From the NCBI RefSeq assembly GCF_003268025.1, contig NZ_QLUW01000004.1, positions 434,001 through 498,000 on the forward strand: DNA of 64,000 nt, given 5' to 3'. Shown piece after piece: positions 25,886 through 34,075 of the stretch (within the stretch, counting starts at the first letter, position 1; each line of letters begins with the position of its first letter). Source of the DNA: Paenibacillus montanisoli (GTDB lineage Bacteria > Bacillota > Bacilli > Paenibacillales > Paenibacillaceae). The position numbers and the translations under genes are program-made. The notes beneath the pieces were generated by a model. That model worked only from the letters and a program-made list of their open reading frames with translations. It made no database searches and had not been told where the DNA came from.

Positions 25886-26368
25886 CGATTCGATCTGCCT
25901 CCTTCTTTATTCCACCCCGGGCTGGCTCGATAAAGCTGCGGTTCCTGTGGTGGTTATATCGTCTTTGACGCACAGAAATCGATTTTGATGCACCGATCGC
26001 GATAAATGATTCTTAAAGCACGGAAAAAGCGCAAATGCACAGTTAGAACGGACATATCAACATTTTTCCGCAAAAATAGCTTTCACGGATGAAGCATTTA
26101 AAAGGGCAGATCCTGCCTCACGGCTTATATGCAAATCCCGATTACGCTACTCAATTGCAAATTCTTTATTTTTCAAACCTATTTGACAGAATTCCTCTCC
26201 TTTCGAGACGAATAGATATAGTCATTTTGACCCGGAGGAACTATGTGATGGTCGAAGATCAAGAGGACTTCCATCGAAGTTTTTCTTACCTTCCATGCAA
26301 CTCCTTCCGAAGTGACGGCGTCTAAGAATAAAGAATTAGCGAGAATACACGAAAGGCGCGATTGCAAA
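25886..26368. other. Intergenic gap between divergent exported-protein genes
   Basis: This 480-bp stretch is more AT-rich than its surroundings and carries promoters for both neighbours by position. A 78-codon open frame at 26089 has no ribosome site and an unremarkable composition, so I leave it out. No repeat or RNA motif was recognised. Confidence 0.5.
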
Positions 26369-27535
26369 ATGGCATCTGTAAAAAGAGCGATCATCGCCGC
26401 CGCATTCGCGGCGACTTTATTGACGGCAGGCGTTTCGGGCGGGAGCGCGAAAATGGCAGCGGCAGCGGTTTCCGTGACGCATAATGAATTCCATACGGTG
26501 AACCTGCACAACAAGCCGAGGCTGGAAGGCGGTACCGTCCTGTTGCCGCTTCGAGAGATGGGAGATTTGTTGAAAGCGCGCACGACATATTTCACTGAGG
26601 ATAAGCGCATCGCGATCGTCTACCCTTCTCATCGCATCGAGATGAAGCTCGGCAGCGCGACAGCGACGATGAACGGAGAGACGTACAAGCTGGCCGCGCC
26701 GCCGAAAAACGTGAACGGCACCGTGTTCGTCCCAATCCGGTTCGTGAGCGAAGCACTTGGCGTAGATGTCAACTGGATGGAGAAGGAGAAGCGGGTGAAT
26801 CTGAACTTCGACGACCGGTACTTGACGACGGTGAAAGGGACGCTTAGCACGGAGCTGACGTATTGGCTCGATCGCAACACCGGTGAGCTATTCGCTTCGA
26901 ACAAAGGGGAAGCGGCGAGACTTGTCGCGGAAACGAAAGTCGAACTAAGCGGCTACGGCGGACTAGGAATTGCCCTAACGGCGGGCGCGGACGTGTTGAC
27001 GGTCACCGACTATTACGGCGAACCGAGCTTAAACACCGATATTTACAAAATTGTCGTAACGGACGGGAAGCTTTCGCTCGAAACGAAAGCGCACTATTGG
27101 GGGACCCATCCGATTCGCAATATCGAACAAGGCTCGAACGGGAGCATGCTGTTCATCGACGGTACGACGCTATACGAAGCGGACGACGGCGGCGCGATCA
27201 AGGCGAAACACGATTTGCGCGCGCTCACCGGGTACGAGGACGAAGCATTCCAAGTGGAGTGGTACGACAACGACATAATGGTCGTTCGCCCGCATGAAAC
27301 CGGTTGGCTGACGCTCATCGACCGGAAGACGGGCCAGGCGACGCGGCTGATCGAGAAAGTCGCGACGCCCGAACAAGTACAAACGTACTTGGAGCTTGCA
27401 AAATACCCAACCGACGCGACGTTCCAACATTGGGACGGACTTAAAGTTACCGGCCGCGAAGGCAATACGCTCAAGCTGAAGCATACTTCATTTCAAGATG
27501 GCAGCTCGAAAACAATCGACTATTCGCTCGAATGA
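26369..27535 (+). CDS. Copper amine oxidase N-terminal-domain protein, secreted
   Basis: The product has 388 residues. A signal peptide (MASVKRAIIAAAFAATLLTAG) is followed by a copper-amine-oxidase-like domain (PF07833 type): the repeats GGTVLLPLREMGDLLKA and NGTVFVPIRFVSEALGVDV are diagnostic. After about residue 160 comes a beta-rich region of propeller type (LSLETKAHYWG, DGTTLYEADDGG). The domain name is historical and no oxidase is present. Such proteins are abundant on Paenibacillus cell surfaces. The longer frame from 26312 lacks a ribosome site; GAAAGG lies 12 nt before the chosen ATG. Confidence 0.82.
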   Translation: MASVKRAIIAAAFAATLLTAGVSGGSAKMAAAAVSVTHNEFHTVNLHNKPRLEGGTVLLPLREMGDLLKARTTYFTEDKRIAIVYPSHRIEMKLGSATATMNGETYKLAAPPKNVNGTVFVPIRFVSEALGVDVNWMEKEKRVNLNFDDRYLTTVKGTLSTELTYWLDRNTGELFASNKGEAARLVAETKVELSGYGGLGIALTAGADVLTVTDYYGEPSLNTDIYKIVVTDGKLSLETKAHYWGTHPIRNIEQGSNGSMLFIDGTTLYEADDGGAIKAKHDLRALTGYEDEAFQVEWYDNDIMVVRPHETGWLTLIDRKTGQATRLIEKVATPEQVQTYLELAKYPTDATFQHWDGLKVTGREGNTLKLKHTSFQDGSSKTIDYSLE

Positions 27536-27544
27536 TCTAGCGAG

Positions 27545-27571
27545 AGACCTGCGCATGAGATGCGCGGGTCT
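27545..27571 (+). terminator. Terminator after the copper-amine-oxidase-N gene
   Basis: AGACCTGCGCAT pairs with ATGCGCGGGTCT (one G-T pair), followed by TTATTTTTA. Confidence 0.85.
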
Positions 27572-27604
27572 TTATTTTTACGAAAACAGCGAAATAACAA
27601 AGAA

Positions 27605-27625
27605 CCCGACACGCTAAATGTCGGG
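27605..27625 (-). terminator. Terminator of the metallophosphoesterase gene
   Basis: CCCGACA and TGTCGGG form a 7-bp stem, with TTCTTTG downstream on the minus strand, 13 bp past the stop. Confidence 0.7.
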
Positions 27626-27637
27626 CTCCACTAGTAA

Positions 27638-28492
27638 TTATAATTCCGGATAAATCACTTTGAACTGCGCTTCCTCTACCCACTCGCCCCGCTCGAAATC
27701 CCGGCCCCGCACGAGCACGCAGTCGGCATAAACCTCTACGTAATAGCCTTGGCTGCCGTCCTTATGCTCGTCCTCGTCCGTCCACAGGTACGCGGTAGAC
27801 GCGGCGTTAAACATCGCCGGCAGCTCCTCGCCGCCGTCGAAATAATTATGCGGCGCCGCAAGCTCCCAGTGCGTGTGGCCGGTAAACAAAATGGCTTGGC
27901 GATGCTTGTCGAGCACGGCCTTCAGCTCCGCATCCTGCGTCACGCCGTACCAATTCTGCGCCTCGAGAGAGCCCGCCACTGTATTTTTCAGCGGCTGGTG
28001 CAAGAAGATGAACGCAGGCTTGGAAGGCGATGCGTTTTCCGCCAGCTTGACGTCCAACCAAGCCAACTGCTCCTCCGTTAACGTGCAATACAAGCCAATG
28101 CCTTCTTCCGTCCCGAGAAAGATGAAGTGGTAACCGTCAATCCAGTGATCGTGATACATGCCGGACATGCCCGTCTGCGACTGGAAGAGCTCCATGCATT
28201 CCTGCCAATTGTCGCAGATATCATGGTTGCCGCTTGTAATGTAGAGCTCTGGGAGCCGATCCTTATGCTCGTTCCATATCCGGTAGAACGCCTCGTACTC
28301 TTCCAACATGCCGTTATCCGTCATGTCTCCGGCGTGCATAATGCCGCAGCTTCCCTGCCCATTCGCGGCGATGTCCTTCAGGACGCGGGCAAAATTCCGG
28401 TTATGCTCATGTTCCGGGTCTGCGTTGATATGCGTATCCGTGATGACCTGGAACGTCAACAGCGGCCGCTTGTTCGTTTCATTTTGCATCAT
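27638..28492 (-). CDS. Calcineurin-like metallophosphoesterase
   Basis: This 284-residue cytoplasmic protein has all five metal-binding motifs of the family in order: VITDTHIN, MHAGDMTDNG, ITSGNHDI, FIFLHQPL and LFTGHTHWEL. It thus forms a dinuclear metal centre and cleaves phosphate esters. The overall shape resembles the Icc/3',5'-cyclic-nucleotide phosphodiesterase-like group, but the substrate is not known. GAGGGGGC precedes the ATG pair. It lies downstream of the SMR gene on the same strand with a 50-bp gap, so it may be part of one transcript. Confidence 0.9.
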   Translation of the reverse strand: MMQNETNKRPLLTFQVITDTHINADPEHEHNRNFARVLKDIAANGQGSCGIMHAGDMTDNGMLEEYEAFYRIWNEHKDRLPELYITSGNHDICDNWQECMELFQSQTGMSGMYHDHWIDGYHFIFLGTEEGIGLYCTLTEEQLAWLDVKLAENASPSKPAFIFLHQPLKNTVAGSLEAQNWYGVTQDAELKAVLDKHRQAILFTGHTHWELAAPHNYFDGGEELPAMFNAASTAYLWTDEDEHKDGSQGYYVEVYADCVLVRGRDFERGEWVEEAQFKVIYPEL

Positions 28493-28542
28493 AGTCGATT
28501 TGCCCCCTCAAATTGAATCTCACACACTGCCAAGCCCTGCCG

Positions 28543-28866
28543 TCAATGACCCTTGCTGCTCGTCTGCAGGCCGATAACCCCGATTACGATCAAGCCTATC
28601 CACAGATAGGACATGACCGGCAGCTTCTCATTGAAAATAAAAATGCTTGCGATTGAGATCAGAACGATGCCGACGCCAGACCAGACAGCGTATACGACGC
28701 TGACCTGCAAGTAGTTAAGCGCGTAATTGATAAGCGTGAAACTTGCCGCATAACAGACGAACATGACGATGGACGGAATCAGCTTGGTAAAGCTAGCCGA
28801 TAGTTTCATCGATATCGTTCCCGTCAGCTCAAATGCAATCGCGATCGCTAAGAGAATCCAGCCCAT
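28543..28866 (-). CDS. SMR-family small multidrug efflux protein
   Basis: This 107-residue protein with four transmembrane helices belongs to the EmrE/QacC type. The essential glutamate of TM1 is E13 in AIAFELTGTISMKLS. VVYAVWSGVGIVLISI is the TM3 signature. It exports lipophilic cations in exchange for protons, probably as an antiparallel dimer. The start at 28866 has AAAGGTGG upstream and gives the usual length. The HAD gene stop lies inside the ribosome-site region, so the two are co-transcribed. No ykkC-type riboswitch was found upstream. Confidence 0.92.
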   Translation of the reverse strand: MGWILLAIAIAFELTGTISMKLSASFTKLIPSIVMFVCYAASFTLINYALNYLQVSVVYAVWSGVGIVLISIASIFIFNEKLPVMSYLWIGLIVIGVIGLQTSSKGH

Positions 28867-28883
28867 GGTATTCCCACCACCTT

Positions 28884-29669
28884 TCAACATGGCTCATTCG
28901 ACAAAGCCAGCTCTGACATGGATACGATAATCGCATCCGCATCCGGCAGCTTCGCACCCCGTCCTTCATCGGCCTTGGCGGCTATCCCGATCGCAACCGC
29001 AGCTTCCGCAAGCTTCGCCATCTTCATGTCGCCGTTCGTATCGCCGATGACGGCTACCCGCGCAGGATCAAGCGACAGCCTGCTGCACGCCAGCTTCACC
29101 ATATCCGGGAACGGCTTGCCCCGTTCCACCTGATCGGTACCGATGCATTCGGCAAAATAATCCGTCAGCCCCAGCCACTCCAGCTGTCTGACGGCAGCCG
29201 ATGTCTCATCGGCCGTCACGACGGCGAGCGTAAGCCCGATCTCGCGGCACCGCTCCAGGAACGGGATTACACCCGGCAGCGCCTTCGCGGCGCGCGCCTC
29301 GTTCAACTGATCGTCCGCATGCTGCCGGCACTGCTGGACGGCGAGCTTCGCTTCCGCCCAGGACATGCCTGCGAGATAACCCTGCCAAGCAAGCACGGCA
29401 ACCAAATCGTCGAGCGTTCCCATCGCGAGAGGACCGTTGCGGTCATAGTCAATAATGGCGCCGTCCTTATCGTGCTGCGTTCCCCATAGCGATGCGATAT
29501 CGGCATGCATGGCCGGCAAGCCCCTGGCCTCCAGCTGGTTACCGAATTCGCCGAGCATTTGCTCGCTCCATTTGCCCCATGTATAAATAAAATCAATTAA
29601 CGTGCCGTCCTTATCGAACAGGATCGCATCAACCTCATAGCGGCCCCCTGCTGTAGTCAATTGTGCCAA
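28884..29669 (-). CDS. HAD-superfamily hydrolase (phosphoglycolate phosphatase-like)
   Basis: This 261-residue HAD phosphatase has ILFDKDGTLIDFIYTWG (nucleophile Asp), LAVVTADET (motif II), GKPFPDMVK (motif III Lys) and VAVIGDTNGDMKMAK (motif IV). The large insert after motif I marks a C1-type cap. The TTG at 29669 is chosen because a perfect AGGAGG lies 9 nt upstream; the in-frame ATGs farther up overlap that site. It is first in an operon with the SMR gene. The substrate is unknown. Confidence 0.88.
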   Translation of the reverse strand: MAQLTTAGGRYEVDAILFDKDGTLIDFIYTWGKWSEQMLGEFGNQLEARGLPAMHADIASLWGTQHDKDGAIIDYDRNGPLAMGTLDDLVAVLAWQGYLAGMSWAEAKLAVQQCRQHADDQLNEARAAKALPGVIPFLERCREIGLTLAVVTADETSAAVRQLEWLGLTDYFAECIGTDQVERGKPFPDMVKLACSRLSLDPARVAVIGDTNGDMKMAKLAEAAVAIGIAAKADEGRGAKLPDADAIIVSMSELALSNEPC

Positions 29670-29808
29670 GATGCAGCACCTCCTCGTTTTCATCATTCAA
29701 AAAAATATTTATTTTATCGCTGCCGACTAACATTCATCGCTAATCCTATCATAAATTCAAAAAAAATTGAACACTAAAAAGGCGCCCATTTCGTTTCGTT
29801 CATGGGTC

Positions 29809-29817
29809 TGCTATAAT
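29809..29817 (+). promoter_or_regulatory. Extended -10 promoter of the GbsR-like gene
   Basis: TGCTATAAT is a perfect -10 hexamer with the TGN extension, 48 bp before the GTG start. The -35 region is weak. Confidence 0.5.
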
Positions 29818-29864
29818 TTCACAAAACACCCCTATGGGCGGATATGTAGTCGGAGGCGGAGTAC

Positions 29865-30440
29865 GTGAAGAAAGCAACTTCGGGGAAAATGAAAGAACCG
29901 TTGTCGCAGCGCGAGCAGCATCGCGCGAAAGTGATTGACGCGATCGCGCAGACGATGGACTTATACGGGGTCAGTTACTCCTTCGGGCAGCTCTACGGCA
30001 TCATGCTCTTCGAAGACCGGCCGATGACGCTGGACGAGATGCAAGAGAGCATGAATATGAGCAAGAGCAACATGAGCTATGCCGTGCGCGCTTTGATGGA
30101 TTCCAAAATGGTGTCCAAGCTCGACGAGAAGGTCGACCGCAAGGATCTGTACGAAGCCGAGACCAACTTCTTTAAAGCGTTCCAGCTCTTCTTCGCCACG
30201 AAGCTGCAACGGGAAATCGACGTGATGCGCGGCGCCGTCGATGAGGTACTCCCGCAGCTGCAGGAAACGATTCTCGCGCTGGAAACGCCCGAGGAAGAAC
30301 GGATGCTGTGCCTGAAGGACCTGCATAAGCTGAAGCACGCCGTAAGCTACTACGACTGGCTGCAGCAATTCGTAGATCAGCTGGGAAGCGGACAGTTCTT
30401 CAACGGACAGCAGGTTGAGGATCAAACAAACGAATCCTGA
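29865..30440 (+). CDS. GbsR/MarR-family transcriptional regulator
   Basis: This 191-residue winged-helix protein resembles the choline-sensing repressor GbsR: YGVSYSFGQLYGIMLFEDRP, then the recognition helix MNMSKSNMSYAVRALMDSKM and the wing KLDEKVDRKDLYEA. The C-terminal helices (residues 100-180) form the dimerisation and ligand region. The GTG start has GGAGG 9 nt upstream. In Bacillus subtilis gbsR controls glycine-betaine genes, but no gbsA, gbsB or opu gene lies here, so its target is elsewhere or different. Confidence 0.85.
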   Translation: MKKATSGKMKEPLSQREQHRAKVIDAIAQTMDLYGVSYSFGQLYGIMLFEDRPMTLDEMQESMNMSKSNMSYAVRALMDSKMVSKLDEKVDRKDLYEAETNFFKAFQLFFATKLQREIDVMRGAVDEVLPQLQETILALETPEEERMLCLKDLHKLKHAVSYYDWLQQFVDQLGSGQFFNGQQVEDQTNES

Positions 30441-30452
30441 ACCTGGCAAAAT

Positions 30453-30489
30453 AGACGGTTTCGCCTGATACTCACGGGCGGAACCGTCT
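30453..30489. terminator. Terminator between GbsR-like gene and deacetylase gene
   Basis: AGACGGTTTCGCC pairs with GGCGGAACCGTCT and is followed by TTATTTTA. It sits between two convergent genes. Confidence 0.8.
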
Positions 30490-30502
30490 TTATTTTACCC
30501 GT

Positions 30503-31294
30503 CTATTCAGCCGTCATCCCCATCTTCCCTGCAAAGGCAGCCGCATCCATTTCGCCCGAAATAAACAGGCGCTTAAGCAAATACGGATCCTGCGACGAGG
30601 TCGTCATGCCGTCATCGAACGTAAACCCATAGACATAGCCGCTGTCCTTCACGATGTTAACCGTCTCGAAGCTGCGCAGCCCGTATGGATAGGCAATCGC
30701 TTGAACCGGCTTGGACAGGTGCTTCTCCAGCGCGGCTTTGGAGCCGGCAATTTCATCGGTCTGGCCCTTGGATGTATGCAGAGGCAAGTAAGGATGGGTG
30801 CGCGTATGCGACATCAGATCCCATCCGTGCCGGCTTAGCTCGTCCGCTTCGCTCCAATTCATGTAACCCGGCGCGCTTACCCAATTGGTCACCAGAAATT
30901 CAACCGCGATATAGCCGTATTTGCTTAAGATCGGATAGGCGTTCGTGAAGTTGTCCTTGTAGCCGTCGTCGAACGTGATCATCACGTTGCGGCCGTCATT
31001 CGGCGTCTCGCCTTTCATTAATGCACTAAATTGCCGCAAATTGATGCCGCGGTAACCGTGCTCGTGCAGCCAAGCCATTTGTTCTTCGAAGTCAGCTGGG
31101 CTGACCACATAATCGCCTGTCTTCGTATCCGTTACGGAATGATAGCATAATACCGGAATTCGCACCTCGGCATCGCTGCCCGAGGCAAATGCTGAAGCCG
31201 TCTTAAAGGTAATCAGCTGATCGACCGTAATGGTCATGGACACGGCTGCAAACAGCAAGCACGCGATCGTGGTCAGCAGCTTCTTTCTGGACAA
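30503..31294 (-). CDS. Membrane-anchored polysaccharide deacetylase
   Basis: This 263-residue protein has an N-terminal signal anchor (LLTTIACLLFAAVSMTITV) and an extracellular NodB domain: IPVLCYHSVTD, VMITFDDGYKDNF (the Asp pair binds the catalytic metal), WDLMSHTRTHPYLPL (metal-binding His residues), IAYPYGLRS and YGFTFDDG. It probably removes acetyl groups from peptidoglycan, chitin-like or biofilm polysaccharide. It is monocistronic and convergent with the GbsR-like gene. Confidence 0.9.
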   Translation of the reverse strand: MSRKKLLTTIACLLFAAVSMTITVDQLITFKTASAFASGSDAEVRIPVLCYHSVTDTKTGDYVVSPADFEEQMAWLHEHGYRGINLRQFSALMKGETPNDGRNVMITFDDGYKDNFTNAYPILSKYGYIAVEFLVTNWVSAPGYMNWSEADELSRHGWDLMSHTRTHPYLPLHTSKGQTDEIAGSKAALEKHLSKPVQAIAYPYGLRSFETVNIVKDSGYVYGFTFDDGMTTSSQDPYLLKRLFISGEMDAAAFAGKMGMTAE

Positions 31295-31446
31295 TGGGAT
31301 CCCCTCTTCTGCTTCTTCTAGTTAGCTTCCCAATACTGCTTATAATAAAACCATACTAAATATATTTAAATATAAAATAAAATATATAATTTGATAGAGT
31401 AGTATGATACGATACATGGCAAAGACATGGAACTGGAGTGGTCGTA

Positions 31447-32229
31447 GTGACGATGAAACGCAAAAGCAAACGGCTGCTAAGCCTTGCCCTCCCGGCGGCA
31501 TTACTCGCGGCATCGACTCAGCCCGCGGTCGCGGCCCCGAAGAAAACGGAATTGCTCGTTTCAGCCGCCGCAAGCTTAAAGGATAGTCTCGCCGAGATCG
31601 AGAAAGGCTATGAAGCAAGCCATCCCAGCATCGATCTCGTGTTCAATCTAGGCTCTTCCGGCACGCTGCAAAAGCAAATCGAGCAAGGCGCTCCGGTTGA
31701 CCTGTTTTTCTCAGCAGGTTCGAAACAAATGGATGCGCTGGTGGATAAAAAGCTTATTGGGCGCAGCACGCTGTTGCTGAAAAACGAGCTGGTCATGGTT
31801 GTTCCGAAAACCAGCAAGAAAGCTTTTACCACCGTTAAGCAATTAGTCGATAAAGATATCGAAACCGTTGCGATCGGGCAGCCGGAATCGGTCCCAGCCG
31901 GCCAATACGCGAAGGAGACGCTGCAGACCCGCAAAGTGTGGGATTCGCTGCAATCCAAGCTCGTCTATGCCAAGGACGTTCGTCAGGTGCTCACCTACGT
32001 CGAGACCGGCAATGTTGATGCAGGCTTCGTCTACAAAACCGACGCGATGACCTCCAAGAAAGCCAGCATCGCGCTCCGCATAATTCCTGGCGTGCATAAG
32101 CCGATTCTTTACCCGGCCGGCATCGTGAAGGACACGAAGCATCCGAAGGAAGCGGCCGCGTTCTATTCGTATTTGCAAGGCAGCAAAGCGGATGCGATTT
32201 TCGCCAAATACGGCTTTAAGCTGCCTTAA
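31447..32229 (+). CDS. modA: Molybdate ABC transporter substrate-binding protein ModA
   Basis: ModA (about 260 residues) captures molybdate (or tungstate) outside the membrane. A signal peptide (MKRKSKRLLSLALPAALLAA) is followed by the mature start LLVSAAASLKDSLAEIEKGY, which carries the SAAAS oxyanion motif. Then come FNLGSSGTLQKQIEQGAPVD, FFSAGSKQMD and the late IPGVHKPILYPAGIVKDTKH. No lipobox Cys is present, so anchoring is unclear. Starts at 31438, 31447 (GTG) and 31453 (ATG) are in frame; GGAG is best spaced for 31447. modB follows after 18 bp. The YvgK-like regulator is downstream and convergent. Confidence 0.93.
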   Translation: MTMKRKSKRLLSLALPAALLAASTQPAVAAPKKTELLVSAAASLKDSLAEIEKGYEASHPSIDLVFNLGSSGTLQKQIEQGAPVDLFFSAGSKQMDALVDKKLIGRSTLLLKNELVMVVPKTSKKAFTTVKQLVDKDIETVAIGQPESVPAGQYAKETLQTRKVWDSLQSKLVYAKDVRQVLTYVETGNVDAGFVYKTDAMTSKKASIALRIIPGVHKPILYPAGIVKDTKHPKEAAAFYSYLQGSKADAIFAKYGFKLP

Positions 32230-32247
32230 GCAAAGGATGACGTCCTG

Positions 32248-32916
32248 ATGGATTGGCCGACCTTCTTTGAACCTATTGCGCTATCGATTCAAGTCTCCCT
32301 CATAGCCAGCGTGCTGGTGCTGCTCGCCGCAAGCTTCATTGCATGGCGAATGGCCAAAACCCGCTTCTTCGGCAAGAGCCTTGTCGACGCGGTGCTGATG
32401 CTGCCGCTCGTGCTGCCGCCGACGGTCATCGGCTTCGTTCTGCTTGTCGCGTTCGGCCGGAGAAGCTGGCTTGGAAAGCTCTATGAATCGCTGTTCGGCG
32501 GCCCGATTATTTTCACCTGGGAGGCTGCGGTAATCGCTGCCTCGGTGGTTGCGTTTCCACTCGCTTATCGTACAATGAAAGCCGGCTTCGAGGGAATAGA
32601 CGCCGCGCTGGAAAATTCGGCAAGGGTTTGCGGCGCATCCGAGTGGCAGGTGTTCCGGTATATCACGTTTCCGTTGGCCTTCCGCTCGGTCACGACCGGA
32701 TACATCCTCGGCTTCGCGCGCGGCCTCGGCGAATTCGGCGCCACCTTGATGATTGCCGGCAATATTCCGGGCCGAACGCAGACGATTCCTACCGCCATTT
32801 ACGTTGCCATGGACGGGGGCAGCATGCGTATGGCCTGGCTGTGGTCAGGCTCGATGATGGTACTTTCCTTGATCATGCTGCTGGTCGTGAACCGGCTTAC
32901 GAAAGAAACGGATTAA
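32248..32916 (+). CDS. modB: Molybdate ABC transporter permease ModB
   Basis: This 222-residue protein with about five transmembrane helices forms the channel of the molybdate importer. The cytoplasmic EAA loop is ENSARVCGASEWQVFRYITF. The region LPLVLPPTVIGFVLLV is typical of ModB, as is ARGLGEFGATLMIAGNIPG. AAAGGATG lies 8 nt before the ATG. A strong terminator follows directly and there is no modC ATPase in the window. Bacillus subtilis yvgL-yvgM likewise lacks a neighbouring ATPase gene. Confidence 0.95.
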   Translation: MDWPTFFEPIALSIQVSLIASVLVLLAASFIAWRMAKTRFFGKSLVDAVLMLPLVLPPTVIGFVLLVAFGRRSWLGKLYESLFGGPIIFTWEAAVIAASVVAFPLAYRTMKAGFEGIDAALENSARVCGASEWQVFRYITFPLAFRSVTTGYILGFARGLGEFGATLMIAGNIPGRTQTIPTAIYVAMDGGSMRMAWLWSGSMMVLSLIMLLVVNRLTKETD

Positions 32917-32923
32917 CGGCAAT

Positions 32924-32972
32924 AAAGAAGCCCGTCGATGCGCGCATGCAGGCGCATCGATGGGCTTCTTTT
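32924..32972. terminator. Strong terminator between modAB and the molybdate-type regulator
   Basis: An 18-bp stem runs from AAAGAAGCCC through CGATGCGC, pairing with GCGCATCGATGGGCTTCTTT, with A/T-rich flanks on both sides. It serves the two convergent units. Confidence 0.88.
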
Positions 32973-32982
32973 ATGGAGCACG

Positions 32983-33948
32983 TTACGTTTCCAGCAGAAT
33001 CCGGCCCGTATCCGTCAAATCATAGCCGCGAATGCTGCGCAGCTCATTCCGGTACCCCTCTGACTGCAGGATCTGAATGACGGCGTCGATCCATCGCGCA
33101 TTGTTCGGCTGCTTCAGCATGACGAGATCGTAGCGCTCTTGAATAAGCGGCACGAAATCAACGCCGCCAACGATGCTTGCGGCCTTTTCAATGCCGACGC
33201 CGACATCGGCTTCTCCCGCGGCGATCTTGCCGGCCACCGCCAAATGGCTGCTCTCTACATCCTCGTAACCTGCGATCGCCTGTGCCGATATGCCGTGCAG
33301 CCTCAGCTGCTCGTCAAGCAGGACGCGCGCGCCTGATCCCTGCTCCCGGTTCACCAGCTTCAGCCTTGGCTTGCCGAGATCCGCCCAATCGCGGATTTGC
33401 AGCGGATTGCCCTCCCGAACGTAGAAGCCGGCCGAACGAGCAAGCAAATGAACGACGACCAGCGGCTTGCCAACCAACAGTTTGCGGATATAGGGCAAAT
33501 TGTACGTCCCTGTGTCGCCGTCAAGCAGATGGGTACTGACGATGTCGGATTCGCCATTGTACATGGAAATCAAGCTGTCCATGCTGCCGACGAACGACCG
33601 CAGCGGCCGTACGCCCGGTACCTGCTTCTCGATATGCTTGCTCAGCACATCAAGGCTGATATCGTGCCCGGTTATCACTAGCGAGCGGTCATGCGGCGAT
33701 CGCGCAGCCGTGACCCATGTAGATTCAGCCCGCTCCGGCAGCGGCTGAAGGACAACGCCCGGCGCAGTCGCGGCTGCTCCCTTTGCGCGAACCTTATACG
33801 CTTCGATGTCGGAGGCATCAATGCGGATCTGTTTGCCTACGCGGTAAGAGGGCAGCTCGCCTTTTTTGATCAGATCGTAGACGGTAAGCTTGGAAATCTT
33901 AAGCAGCTTCGCTATTTCTTCGGTCGTATAGGACGTATCGTCTGGCAT
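32983..33948 (-). CDS. HTH regulator with molybdate-binding-like PBP domain (YvgK type)
   Basis: This 321-residue protein has an N-terminal excisionase/MerR-type HTH (YTTEEIAKLLKISKLTVYDL, then GELPSYRVGKQIRIDASDIE). A PBP-like domain similar to ModA follows: VITGHDISLDVLSKH, IVSTHLLDGDTGTYNLPYI, LKLVNREQGSGARVLLDEQL and GEADVGVGIEKAA. It fits a sensor that binds molybdate or a similar oxyanion and controls transport or molybdo-enzyme genes. Bacillus subtilis has yvgK beside yvgLM. The ATG at 33948 has AGAGG 5 nt upstream. It is convergent with modAB and divergent from an MFS gene. Confidence 0.88.
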   Translation of the reverse strand: MPDDTSYTTEEIAKLLKISKLTVYDLIKKGELPSYRVGKQIRIDASDIEAYKVRAKGAAATAPGVVLQPLPERAESTWVTAARSPHDRSLVITGHDISLDVLSKHIEKQVPGVRPLRSFVGSMDSLISMYNGESDIVSTHLLDGDTGTYNLPYIRKLLVGKPLVVVHLLARSAGFYVREGNPLQIRDWADLGKPRLKLVNREQGSGARVLLDEQLRLHGISAQAIAGYEDVESSHLAVAGKIAAGEADVGVGIEKAASIVGGVDFVPLIQERYDLVMLKQPNNARWIDAVIQILQSEGYRNELRSIRGYDLTDTGRILLET

Positions 33949-33966
33949 GGGCACCTCTCGCATGAT

Positions 33967-34010
33967 CATTCTTTATCTCTTTATTATAGCACGGTGCCAT
34001 TCTTTATCGC
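33967..34010. promoter_or_regulatory. Direct repeats upstream of the YvgK-like and MFS genes
   Basis: CATTCTTTATCTC (33967-33979) and CATTCTTTATCGC (33998-34010) differ at one base and are 31 bp apart, about three helical turns. They lie between two divergent genes and could be regulator sites. Confidence 0.4.
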
Positions 34011-34075
34011 TTGTTTCATAATGTTTAGACAGTGTATGATGGATAAACACTTACAACCAGAGGGATTGCAGCACA

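Noticed and set aside
26089-26325. 78-codon plus-strand frame upstream of the copper-amine-oxidase-N gene
   Set aside because: It lacks a ribosome site and its composition is that of intergenic AT-rich DNA.
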